In this document: in pieces, positions 12,701 through 24,019 of the stretch
Numbering within the stretch: position 1 is the stretch's first letter
How the letters are laid out: every line of letters begins with the position of its first letter
NCBI GenBank assembly: GCA_003993805.1
Contig: RSEF01000012.1
Span: 1,512,993-1,576,992 of the forward strand
Direction of reading: 5' to 3'
DNA from: Himantopus leucocephalus
Lineage: Eukaryota > Chordata > Aves > Charadriiformes > Recurvirostridae
Length of the DNA: 64,000 nt
Notes under the pieces: generated by a model
What the model saw: only the letters and a program-made list of their open reading frames with translations
The model's database searches: none
Told to the model about the DNA's origin: nothing
Translations under genes and position numbers: made by a program

Positions 12701-15639
12701 ACGGTTAAAAGTTAGTTAACGTCCACTGTGTACAGGAGCTGTTAAGTCAGAAGTAATGTGAGTTGCATATGGTTAAGTTACTGCAAACACAATTGTCCTT
12801 ATCCAAACAGAATACGCATTAATGTTTAACACAGTATTAATTAAAATACATTAGACAGTTCATCTTTTTTCATACTATGCTCCCATAATATAGATGTGAT
12901 CTGAAAGACAGCTGGCTAGGGAACGGAGAGATTTGACACAGTTTCTTTCTCTTAAATAGATCAAGGGAACTGCACAATGCTTTCAAATGCTCTGCGAGGG
13001 ACAATGGAAGGTCAGAGTGCAGAAAGCAGAGAGACTCTTATACCTCCCTGCAAGCAAATTTTTCTCAGTTTTCTCAGCCTTAAGGTATCGTGGAACAGAT
13101 CACCCTCTTGCCCTCTCTTTCAGGTAAGAGCATCCCCATACTTTACCCTTCCTCCCCATTCTCAGGGCTATAGATGCTGGTACTTCTACTTCCATTATTA
13201 CTTCAAATCTCTGTTTTAGAAACATGGCCCAGAACCCCTGCTTTCAGAACAAAATTCAGGGATGAATTTTAACTCCCTCTGACAGTCAATTTATTTGATC
13301 AAGTTACCTCCTTTTCTACATATGAGGTTCCAACTTCGCATGTTTGTTTCTTTAAAGTTCATATTCTCTCCCTGTTGATAAGATGGTTTAAACCATTAAA
13401 CAAGTTGACTTTCCCGTTAAATTATAAACTCCTCACCTTGTAGGGAGAAACAAAAGCAAATACACTCTATCGCCAGCTCCCACGACCTCGCAGGTCCTTT
13501 TGAAACACCAAGTGTTTCTCCTCTGTGCCTCAAAATAGGGATTCAAATGTCTCAAGAACTTCCTTTGATGAAGTAATCTTCTGAAACTTTTAAGCAGGAG
13601 GTCTCAGCTTTTGATGTACAGATCCAAATTATATTCTTTGTCCTATTGCCCAAGGCCATCTCATGGATTTTTTCCCTACGAAGAAAGGACCAAACCATCA
13701 CATTAGGAATCTAAATGCAGCAAATGACAGCAGTTTTTCCCTCTAAGGCATTGCAGTGTTTGTGCCCCACGGCTTCATTCACCTAATTATTCTTTCATCA
13801 GGATGATTTCTGATTAGTGCTCAGGATTGAAGGAGGATTTTAAAGGCTGTTATCTTAAGACTCCTTTTTTTAATTTTTAATTCAGAATGAGCTCCTTATA
13901 GGCAAGTCTGCTCCCAACCCTCAGCATTTCCCAGAGTAGCAGGAAAGGAAAGCAGACCCCTATATACCAGGCAGCATTTCCAGCTCGCAGTTAAGTAGTC
14001 ACTCCATCCTCTATTCCTTACTAAGTGCCTGAAGCTCGTGACCGAAAGTAACCAACACACATCTAACTTTATCGTGTAAGTTGTAGAAAACATAACTTTC
14101 TGGTAATCAATCCCAGGAACATCTCCATTACAATAGTTCTATTGTTCCATTCCTTTAGTACCAACATTTTTCCTTCATGCAAAATGGAAGTCAGCAAAAA
14201 ATATTCCAGTACATCCCCTGTTTTTGATGTTATCTTCTTCAGAGCAAAGGTAATCTAAAGTCATCGAGGGCAAAGAAAGAGGTACTTTCAAATGCCTCCA
14301 GAACATTACACATTTGTAGTTAAGCCTCACCTAAAAATAACCCCACAAAAATGTCAACTAAGAACAAATAACACAACTTGCAGTTACAAATATAATGTTA
14401 AAATTTACTTTTGCTCTGTTTGTAATATTGCTTGAAAACAAGTTATAGAAACAGAAAAGACCAGGACTTGCTTAAGGACAAGTCTGGACCAATGTTGTTA
14501 TGCCAACATATCACAGTTTGTAAGTTTATATGTTGCTTGCCTAGAAGGTATCTGGATTAAGTCAGGACAATAATTAAAAAAAAATTAGCACAAAAGTAAA
14601 GAATGGACTGACTAACGTTTTAATACCAATAGCATACATCAAGTAGAATTACCAAAAATTCACAGTGCAGGTAGTAATTTTTTAGTCAGCTGGACCTTTG
14701 TTTAAAATAGATCACAGATTATACTGAACAAATGTTTTCCTGATACTAAAGAAACAGAGTATTTTGGTTTTTAATTAGTAAAAAAAGGAAAAGATCCATT
14801 TGAATCTTCCTATTTCATAAATAATTAAGAAATTTGAGAAAAATACTATTGCAGCCTCATTCTCACTTATCCCTAATGTTCTCACTACAGCAAATTACCT
14901 ATTAAAAGAGAGATAAATCATAGAACATTGTGACAAATTGACACCTTTTCCTATTAATTTCTTTTAATGTTCAGGATATAAGAAACCCCACCAAAGTAAT
15001 AATTAGCTCCTGTCTTAGTTTTTGAAATGATAGTTCAGAAAAATTTGTGAACTCTTCTTGTGAGCATGCTTTTGTTGGTCTCCTTTCATTTCTGACCTTA
15101 CATATTTCTTGTCTTATATTTATTTATTGCCTTGAAAGAGATCTCTTTGATGCTAAGAAATTTATACCATTGAGATAAAACATCAGAGAACTGTTTTCAT
15201 GACTCATGGAAATGCAACAGGGTTGCCATTCCAGAGGCTGCCTTAACTGATTTTAGCTATCACGTAATCAATCCCTAGCCAGATCTCTACAAGTGAATGC
15301 AGAGTTTTGGGGGCTTGTTTTTTGTTTGTTTGTTTGTTTGTTTTTTTAAGTGCTCTCTCTCTAATGCTATTGCTTTCTTTCAGGGACAATTGAATGTCGT
15401 TTCATAGAGAACAATCTAAAACACCTCCAGGGAATAGTGGCTGAGAGACTAAACAGTTGTGTATCCTTATTTACATACAGTGTGTTGATCCGTAAAAAGG
15501 AAAAGTGAGCAGATGTATTTCATCTTGAACTGGCCGAAAGGTCAAAGCAGGAATACCTTCTTATTAGCGTGCTTTCACTTACCACACCGCCGCTCTGTTC
15601 CACGTGTTAGTCACAGCAGCCTTACTCTCAAATTAAGCA
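9781..15639. other. Intergenic DNA upstream of DOCK3, no gene seen
   Basis: Mostly AT-rich with T runs at about 11454-11469 and 12296-12310. A small AT-rich cluster at 10191-10239 holds two direct copies of TGGAAATTAA and one nearby inverted relative. No open frame resembles a known protein and no recognisable transposon was found. Confidence 0.7.
15316..15347. repeat. TTTG tetranucleotide microsatellite
   Basis: Five or more tandem TTTG/GTTT units between two short T runs. It is a simple sequence repeat. Confidence 0.9.
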
Positions 15640-15860
15640 TGCCACGGCTGCTATTTTTAGCCGCCCCCCCCGGTGTGAGCGGTGTGAGCCGTGCAACGGG
15701 GGGCGCTGCCCGGAAGACGCCGGCAGCGCGGGGCAGGCACCGCCGGGGCGCTGTCCATGGTGCTGCCGCCAGCCGCGCTGCGGAAGTGACGGCATTTACC
15801 TCCTGCTGCCGTCACGGCTGCGCGCTGTGTCACCGCTCCTGGGGTGTTACCTGTCACCTG
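15640..15860. promoter_or_regulatory. Small orphan CpG island
   Basis: A sharp block rich in G, C and CpG lies inside AT-rich intergenic DNA about 6 kb upstream of the DOCK3 island. It holds a short tandem repeat (GGTGTGAGC-like, near 15671-15690), a composite ETS/CRE motif and an inverted repeat. These are marks of a promoter, but no coding exon can be recognised. Open frames across it (15513-16061 plus and 15657-15857 minus) are composition-driven and match no family. It could be an upstream DOCK3 promoter, a non-coding RNA promoter or an enhancer. Confidence 0.6.
15782..15815. promoter_or_regulatory. ETS/CRE composite motif within a 9-base inverted repeat
   Basis: GGAAGTGACGG at 15782-15792 joins an ETS core (GGAA) to a CRE half site (TGACG), a combination known from CpG-island promoters. 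The arm GTGACGGCA (15786-15794) is repeated in exact inverse as TGCCGTCAC (15807-15815) with a 12-base spacer, giving two opposed CRE half sites. The sequence is seen directly; factor binding is inferred. Confidence 0.55.
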
Positions 15861-18800
15861 CTGTCTTCAAGAGTTCAAAGTCTTCCTCTGTCATCCGCCA
15901 CTTCCAGTCAACCGCCCTTAGCTCATCTGGCACAGGACATGAAACCCTGCCGTCTCCGTACCTCCGCGGTTTTATGGGGAGAGAGCACCAGCTGGGCATG
16001 TTGGTCAACCCACTGTCGCATGGACCTGCAGCCTGCTTTACATCTAGCCGTTACCTTTTGACCTGCACAGAGAATATGTTTTTATCTGGAAATAAAACTA
16101 GCACTAACATGAACAATTGGAAAAAGTGGAATTTAGAAGTACTGAGATGGCTAATTTGAAGTCATGCTGGACCTACCTACGTACATCCTGTATTTTCTTA
16201 TAGGAATGCTAGTGCACACAGTTTAGCTGTGGGCATACTATTCCACTTCAACTACTGAGAAGAATGATTATGGGAATATACAGTCATGGCACGGCGCTCA
16301 ACAACCAAGAAATGCGGTTTAACATTTCCTGCTACTGTACTGTGCATATGAATTACATATTTATATTTAAAAAGACAAACATCCTGTATGTTTAGCTGTA
16401 AAAGTATTTGATTATTTTTATCCAGATAAATTCAGTATTCTATATATTCACAATGAGTAAAGAATGTATTTTGATAGTATATAAATACTAGAAAGCTTAA
16501 AAAAAATTGATTTTGTTAAGATTGGAACAATTAAAATGTGATTAGTTCAACAGATAACCAAATCAAGTTTCTAACTGTTAGTGTCATGTGCCCAGACTGA
16601 GATTCTCCACTTAACAAGTAGATGATAGGTAAGTATTCATACAAGCTTCAGATGCTGAAATGAATTTGAAATACAATCCCTGTGAAAGACGTTACAATAG
16701 TCTTATGTTTAAGAGAAAGAGATATCTTCTACTTGTGTTCCCAGCATGCCAAAATCACTTCAGGCTTCTATAGAGCAAACTTTCAAACCTTTGTCCCATG
16801 TATGCCTGAATCACAGCTACATCCGAAGACACTCACCTGTGTCACTTCAGTTAACTGAACAAAAAATTGACAGACATTTAATTTAAGAGCTTTGACCTAT
16901 GTAATGAAACCAAGATCTTCTTGAGCAGAATAAAAGAAAGTAGAGTATTTCGTTACCTGACACAGCAGAACAATTAGTCAGGTATAACAATTACACAGAC
17001 TGGCATGTCTCCGAGTAAAAAGGATGAAGTTACTGTAAATCCATCCAAATACTTCTATCCAGCTCTGAGAGTGAATCAGCGCTAAGTGACCGGCAGCTGA
17101 TTCATCTAAATAACAAAAGCATGAACACCTCATCAGCTATCACCACAAGGAAGTAATCAATAACTACACAAATACACTCTCCTGCCATCATGTAGTACAG
17201 TCAAACTGGCAAAGAGCTCTTAACATACCCTGCTATCTTCAAATCAGAAGCAGAGAAATAGACTCACATGACATCCACACATCTCCTCAAGAGTGTTGAA
17301 TATTCACTTCTCCTTAATGGTGTTCTTGACACCTAAGCAATGGAATAAGTACATTTCTGATAGTTTTTCACCAAGCACAAAGGATATGGGTTCAAGTCAT
17401 TTCCCCACCCACCCCAGCTCAGTGAACAACCCTTGTGTAAACTCAAGCAGTAAAGATTTAGCCCAGAGCTCCTCAAGATGCTGTCCAGCTCTTACAGACA
17501 GGCAAACAGCTCAGTCTGTATGAGAGGCACTTTCCTGAAAACCAGCAAGAAATGTCCTCATATCATGAAGTGACTCAGTCAGGTGATTGAATCAGTCAGC
17601 AGGAGAAAAAGCCTAGGTTACGCAGGCTGTCTTCCCATGGAGAAAAAGCACCAGCTAAGATTGTGCAGGTGCTATGTAAAAGCAAAAAATGTATCCCTTA
17701 TCTCCTGTAAGGCTATGCAATAAAATTTTAATTCTTTATGTTGCCATTAACATACTAAATAAATAGCATCATTAGTCAACATAACTGTCTGTCAGAAGCA
17801 GAACTACAGAGTTGTCCGCAAAAGCTCTCAGAGAAACATTCCATCCGAAGGCAGGGCGCTCAGAGAGGAGAGTACACCCATATTACAAAGGGGTCAATGA
17901 CAGGCACAAAATCTCACATGCTGGAAAATTAATGAGGAAAGAAGCTTAAAATGATCACTCAGAAACCAGCTATGTCCCAGGTAGCGTTTCAGCCACAGAA
18001 GCATACCTTTGAAGAGTTTAATAAACCCATTCGTGCCTTCAAAGGGAAGGGAAGACCTGGAGAAGAGTTTGCCAAAGCAGGCATACTTTTTTTACAGGCA
18101 TACTTTTCCCTACAAGGCATAATGCACAGTAAAGGATAGATGCAGTTAGGAGATTTATTTTTCATTTATGATTTATAAATTATCCCCCATCAGGTGGATT
18201 ACCATCAGGTTTTGGACTGGCTACGGCCACTGCAACCTGCCTACACAGGATAAACAAACTCATATATTTGTTTAGTAGTACTAAACCCAGCAACCAATAT
18301 AAAAATACAACATGCCTGTCAAGCAAAGTGCAAATATACGCCGTGACAGATTGCTCGACTAATTGAACCTGTTAGGACTATGAAGATAAAATTCAGATAA
18401 TTCTTAATAATTCCTTTTTTCTCCCTATTGGTAATAGAGAATGTAGACTCAGCACACACCGCTACAAACGTTTTACTGCTTAGAATCAGAAGAGTGCAAG
18501 TTTTGATGCAATTATTACATTTTTCTATTAATATGAAATCTTTTCTTTTGGTGTCTGATACATCTCTTATTCCCTACTGCAGTTCGAAGTATTGTTTTGT
18601 TCTCAAAATGCTTGACTGTATTAGCTTAACGGTGACAGCTGGCCCGTGTCACCCTCTAGACAGGACGCATTCAGCAGAGATTTAAGATTTCAAGCCACCG
18701 TCTGGAGGAGCTAATGGCAGGATTTCTAGAGCACAGGTAATCTTCCACTAATACTAATTCTACTGCAACCTGGTAAAATCTGTTGTTAACACACTAAAAT

Positions 18801-20080
18801 AAATTTGCTATTCCTTAGTTAGCTTGGAATTCACATTAATTGTTGCAGTTTGCAAATTGCTCATTTTATCATAAATAATGAAAGCAGTGTAAGTATCTTC
18901 TATGAGATCAACTCGTGTAACCTTGAGGGAAGAAACAGGCACATTTTTGGGCGCACAAGCCACTGAAGAAATAATTTTTAAAAAATTACTACTAGTGCAT
19001 ATAAAGAGGCAAGGACTGGAATTTATTACACAAATAGAACATTCTATAGTTGGAATTATGAAATACAGCTTATCCCTAAAGAACAAAATATAAAAAATAT
19101 AAGTAATAAAAAAATGAAAAGGAATATATAGCAATATGATGTAAATGAAGTATTTTACTGTTGTGTGTGATTGCTGTCTGAATAACAAATAATTAACCCA
19201 TATGTCTAATGCATCGTTTGAAAGAATCTGATGAAAACATCTAAGGACAATGATAATGAAAAATGATAAAAATAAATCAGAGAAATACAGTGCAGAAATA
19301 CAGATACGCTAGTGTTATGAAACAAGGAGACAGTAGGTTAAAGAAATGTAAGTAGCATGGACAAAACGGAATTTGTCTGAGCCCAAATAATTTTGGGGAA
19401 TGATGAGCAAACAAATGAGTTTGCTCAAGATTTTCAAGAGCATTCGAGAATTGGATTTGATGAGAAAACTTTTTAATTTTATTGCTTCTAGTAATTGAGA
19501 ACTTTCCAGACAGAGATGGGGAAATAAATGTTCCTGTTAGTGGTAGCATTCATAAACTCGTTAGCGTGAGAGCTGACAGATTTCTTTTCCAAATGTTTAG
19601 TGAATTCATACGAAGTGATACTATTGTGAATGTGATTTTGATTTGCAACAAGGACATTACAAGAAAGTTGATCAAATAACCTTAGAGTGAATGTACATAG
19701 ATGATTCAATTTAAATTAGATGGAATGGTAAACAAACATTGGACTCAATCTTGATTTTAGAAGAAGAATCTTTGAGTAACTATGGTAACTATTTACTGAA
19801 AATAATTGGGCTGAAAAACTTGAACATGAAGGTCTAGAATTTATTTCATTCGTAAATAGATTACTATTTCTAAAACTTGAATACCGAGCAAAGAGACTTC
19901 AGTAAGAATAGGCTCCAAAGGAATAACCATCCCAAAGAAAATTAATAGTGCAAACAAAAAACCTAAAAGGTCTTTGAAGGTATGAAGTCAGAAGAGACAG
20001 GTACAACTTGTAAGTGTAAAATGTGAAGGGAACAAGTCAGAACTTCCAGAAATCAATTGGAACTAAATCATGGAAAGGAC
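15861..20080. other. Intergenic DNA, no gene seen
   Basis: AT-rich sequence without a recognisable gene or clear interspersed repeat. The small open frames here (for example 18808-19188 minus) look random. Parts of 19400-20300 may be very old LINE sequence, but I could not match them securely. Confidence 0.6.
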
Positions 20081-20161
20081 AGTAAGATTTTTGTTAAAAG
20101 GCAAGAAGTGGGACTATATTNAGTAAGATTTTTGTTAAAAGGCAAAAAGTGGGACTATATT
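20081..20161. repeat. Near-identical 40-base direct repeat split by one N
   Basis: Copy 1 is 20081-20120, the N is at 20121 and copy 2 is 20122-20161. The copies differ at one base (GCAAG versus GCAAA). The pattern fits two contig ends that overlap but were joined by a single-N gap. Confidence 0.85.
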
Positions 20162-20229
20162 GCAGTGAAAATGAGACAGAGATTAAAGGTAATCTAGGAA
20201 AAAATTCCCTTTCTTTTTCAACTTTCAGT

Positions 20230-20309
20230 AAGGGTGTGTGGCAAGTTCGCGTGCTGAACGGCAAATTAGNAAGGGTGTGTGGCAGGTTTGCGTGCTGAAC
20301 GGCAAATTA
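20230..20309. repeat. Near-identical 39-base direct repeat split by one N
   Basis: Copy 1 is 20230-20268, the N is at 20270 and copy 2 is 20271-20309. They differ at two positions (AAGTTCG versus AGGTTTG). It is the second such join within 150 bases, so this short contig deserves caution. Confidence 0.85.
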
Positions 20310-20534
20310 ACCCCAGCCCTTTGGTGTGCACCTGAAAAGAATCAGGTGTAGGAGGCAAAGGTCAAAGAGTTCAACACAACCTCATCGGGAACCTCACAGT
20401 ATAAAGCTCCAAATTCTAAAATATTTCGATACCTTAGTGTCCTGTTCTGAAATCAGAAATTTGTAATATATTTCATCTTTTGATTCCAGTCTCAAAAAGA
20501 GACAGCATAATTACTTGCAATTAGCAGGCAGAAC

Positions 20535-21420
20535 AGGTGATCCAAGCAACTATTTCCCTATTAGTCAAACGTCTGCAGCATGCAAAGTTCTCAAATGCTT
20601 TCAATGAACTGCTAAAGGGAAAACAGAAAATGTGACAAAACATAAGCTTTATTTAAATATAAAATAACTACTTTTCTAGATAAAACTGTATATATATTAT
20701 AATGTACAGGTAACCTACCAAGGATTCAATGAGCTGTACACTAGGTAGAGAAGAAAGATCTTAGTAAGGGAGCCGACTACTTCAGAGCTGCCAGTGGGTG
20801 TGGAGTCCCCCAAGGGCCCTTTCTGAGATTGTATTTTCACACAGTATTTACATTAACAGCATTGCCGCAAAGCCCAGAAACTCTATTAATATAAACTGAC
20901 TGCAATACAATGGGGAAGATCAGTGGAAGATCGGAGTATCTTGGGAAGAAGTGGGTAATTTTCATGCCAGTATGGGATAAATGCTAAGAGTACAAAGCAG
21001 AAGATCACGCTCTCAGAAATTATATGTCTGCTATAAGCTTAAGATTCATTGGTTGAAAATGAGTGAGGAGGGAAAAAGCCTACGTGGGGGTGATCACAGG
21101 ATGGCTAACAGCCTGACCTCCGGTGCAACCAAGGGGAAAAGAGCAAGCATGTTACTAGGATCAAACAGGGCAAATCTTTTCATTGAAAACAGACTACTCG
21201 ACTAAGCCTCGGTAAAAACTCTTAGTGAAAACTTTGGAGTACTTTATGTAACTATCTTCCCCCAAGACCAATGCGAGTACAAAGACAGGCTATTAGAAGA
21301 ATTAGGGAAATGGAAGATCTATCACATGAGGAGAGATGAAGAGAAGAAACTTCACTTGCCTAGCCGAGAAGAACAAAGAGAAGACACAGTTACTGTTAGG
21401 AGATCATTGCCAGTCCAATG
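20535..21420 (+). mobile_element. Old decayed CR1 LINE with reverse-transcriptase remnants
   Basis: Two pieces of CR1 ORF2 reverse transcriptase can be read on the plus strand. GDPSNYFPISQTS, from about 20537, matches the family motif xDPxNYRPISLTS. SGCGVPQGPF, near 20791, matches SGVPQGSxLGP. Further on, about 21040-21110 and 21270-21380 resemble the later ORF2 and 3' part of CR1 (for example the segment around TTAGGGAAATGGAAGATC). Stops and frameshifts interrupt all frames, so it is a dead copy. The ends are approximate; the RT order fits a plus-strand insertion. CR1 is the main LINE family of birds and reptiles. Confidence 0.75.
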
Positions 21421-22619
21421 TTCATTAAAAAGACCTTGTTATACAGTAAAAAGGTTCATCTTGTATTAGATTGCTACTGTAATAAAATAAATATTTTATT
21501 CAGAGTATTTTCCCCCCCTTTTTTTTTATCAAATACATATATCACTGTTTTCTTTTGGAGAGTGGAAAAATTACATATCATGTAACCGTGATAAAAACAG
21601 ACAAGAAGTATTAACCTGCCTGACTTTTTGCCGCTGCACCCGGATAGAGATTAGGTCCAGGAGCCAAACCACGTACCTAAAGTGTACATTNAACACAGAG
21701 CATCTCTGATGCAAAGAATACCCTCTTATGGACACTTCAGGAGAAATTTAGCACAATATTAGAAAATAATTCTGAAACCAATATACCATCTACTGATCAT
21801 AGCCAAGAGCAGTTGAGAACTTTTCATAATGTTACAAATATTACACTAGAAGTGGTCCCATGGGTGATACAGTGAATGAAAAGAAATATGTACATAGTAA
21901 GTTAGCTTGCTTACAAGGACAGACAGACAGGTTGAGGTACCTGAAGTTACAAAGTCACATTTTCACGTTTTATTCTAAATATATGTTTATGGGAATTGCA
22001 GCCTAGGAACTATTTGATTCAGAGGCCAACCAAGGCCAAACGATTTACTCAAGCAAGCTATAAAATAGTGATGAATCCTATGCAGGGAACTTTGCATTCT
22101 GAAGCTGTAAGACATGTGATATACTTAACAGAAATTACTTCCACTAATTCAGATCTTTACAATCCACAGATGCCTAATTTCTCTGGGATTACTTGCTGAA
22201 ATATTAAAAAAGTTTTCTATTTACAATGAATATGAATCATAGGAGGCTTCCCACATGATGTCACATGAACATGGTAGCTAAAGTGCTTTTGGGACAGAAG
22301 TATTATAATATTAAAAAATATAATGGTAATTGTCATTGCTAAAATACCATTGCTGTGCATCCTGGGCATTACAGATCTATTAAAGATTAATACAACACTC
22401 TGAAGATTTTACTACTGTTACCAGCAGTAGCTCAGTCCAGACAACTTAAATGAAACAATCAGACCATAATCAGCTATACAACTAATCATAACAAACCTCA
22501 TACTGTTACAAGTCTCAGTGAAAGCAACATGGAGCTTGGATGGATTCAGATGAAAAGGGAAACAATTATTTCTAACTAATTTGGATTAATCTAATCTTAC
22601 CACAAAGTTTTGCATCCCT

Positions 22620-23095
22620 TTCGTATTGCAGCATACTGTGCCAATTTCTGATATTCACCCTTACCCAAAAAGAAAACAGAAAAGGTTCAGGAAAAATAGC
22701 CAAAAGAATAATTTGAGGTGTGGAAAAAAAAAAAAAAAGTCCTAATATGGGGATTTAAAGAGCTCAATCTCTTTAGCTTTATCAAAGAGAAGTGTAAGAT
22801 ATGATATAATCAGTGTCTATAAGCATATACACGAGGAGATTTCTGATAGCTCTTTAAATCTAGCAGACAAAGGCCTTGCAAGATGAAAAGGCTCGATGCT
22901 GATGACCCATTCAGATTGGAATAGGTGCGGATTTTTAATCATGGGAGTAAATTGGTACAACTTCCCAGAAGATGTAAAAGATTCTTTGTTGCTTCAGCTT
23001 TTTACTCTAGGTTGGCTGTCACTGGAAGACATATTCATTAGCTCAACCAGAAAGGACAGTCTGGAGGTAATTCTTAGGTGAAATTCTTGAGCTCA
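22620..23095 (+). mobile_element. Old CR1 LINE, 3' portion
   Basis: Several stretches follow the amniote CR1 3' region in order: the ACTGTGCCAATTTCTG segment, the AAAAGGTTCAG segment, the block around AGAGCTCAATCTCTTTAGC near 22760, the TCTAGCAGACAAAGG segment near 22860, and the final TCACTGGAAGACAT-like segment near 23020. A run of A at 22725-22738 sits inside it. The copy is diverged and lacks a clear terminal octamer repeat. Boundaries are approximate. Confidence 0.75.
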
Positions 23096-23421
23096 CGTTT
23101 TTCAAGGTAGGTTATTGTTACCATTTTCTGTAGAACAAATTATTAAGTAGGTGATCCTAACTCAAATTTATATTCTTTATTGAAAATTAAAATATATTTA
23201 TATGAATATACTAGCACAGAGAGGTCATTTTAAAATTACATCACTAGACACTACATATGGGTTTTTCTGATGTCTATTTTACGGAAACAAACCTTTCTAA
23301 AAATCAGAAACATTTTTGTATCCTTTTCCACAGAGAATTTAATTTGTGCATGAGTCAAAGGAGAGAAGCCTCATATATTGCCTGAAACAGTCTAAAGATA
23401 AAAAAGATCACCACAAAACAT

Positions 23422-23990
23422 CATAGAATCATGGAATACCAGCTTGGAGGGACCTCAACGAACTTCTAGTCCAACCTTTCTTGGCAAAAGCACAGTCTAG
23501 ACAAGATGGCCCAGCACCCTGTCCAGCTGAATCTTAAAAGTGCCTAATGATGGGGAATCCATGTCTTCCCTGGGCAGATGACTCCAATGGCTGATTGTTC
23601 TCATTGTGAAAAAGTTTCCTCTTGTGTACAATCGGAATGTCCCCAGGGGTAACTTGTACCCGTTACCCCTCGTCTTTTCCATATGACTCCTTGTAAAAAG
23701 GGAGTCTCCATCTTCTTTGTAACCACCCTTTAAGTACTGGAACGTGGTGATAATGTCTCCCCTAAGACTTCTTTTCTCAAGGCTGAACAAGCCCAATTCT
23801 CTCAGCGTTTTCTCATATGGCAGGCTTCCTGGTCCTTTGATCATCTTTGTGGTGNNNNNNNNNNNNNNNNNNNNNNNNNNNNNNNNNNNNNNNNNNNNNN
23901 NNNNNNNNNNNNNNNNNNNNNNNNNNNNNNNNNNNNNNNNNNNNNNNNNNNNNNCAATATCTGTCCCTGGGGGACCCCACTTGTGACAGG
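23422..23990 (-). mobile_element. CR1 LINE 3' end, minus strand, interrupted by a gap
   Basis: Its left end, CATAGAATCATGGAATACC, is the reverse complement of the CR1 3' terminus. The following sequence matches inverted CR1: the GGAGGGACCTCAACGA segment, the AAGTACTGGAACGTGG segment, and the TTCTCAAGGCTGAACAAGCC block near 23776. The 100-N gap at 23855-23954 removes the middle. Sequence past the gap (GGGGGACCCCACTTGTGACA) still looks like CR1. The open frame 23497-24021 minus is this element plus Ns and is not a host gene. Confidence 0.85.
23855..23954. other. Assembly gap of exactly 100 N
   Basis: One hundred Ns, a usual placeholder for a gap of unknown size. It falls inside a CR1 copy, which suggests that repeat-driven assembly failure caused it. 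Confidence 0.98.
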
Positions 23991-24019
23991 TTGCCAGAAA
24001 TGGCTTCTTTGGAATTTTC

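Noticed and set aside
15513..16061. 182-residue open frame over the orphan CpG island
   Set aside because: Open because of GC-rich composition in its middle; the peptide is low complexity and matches nothing.
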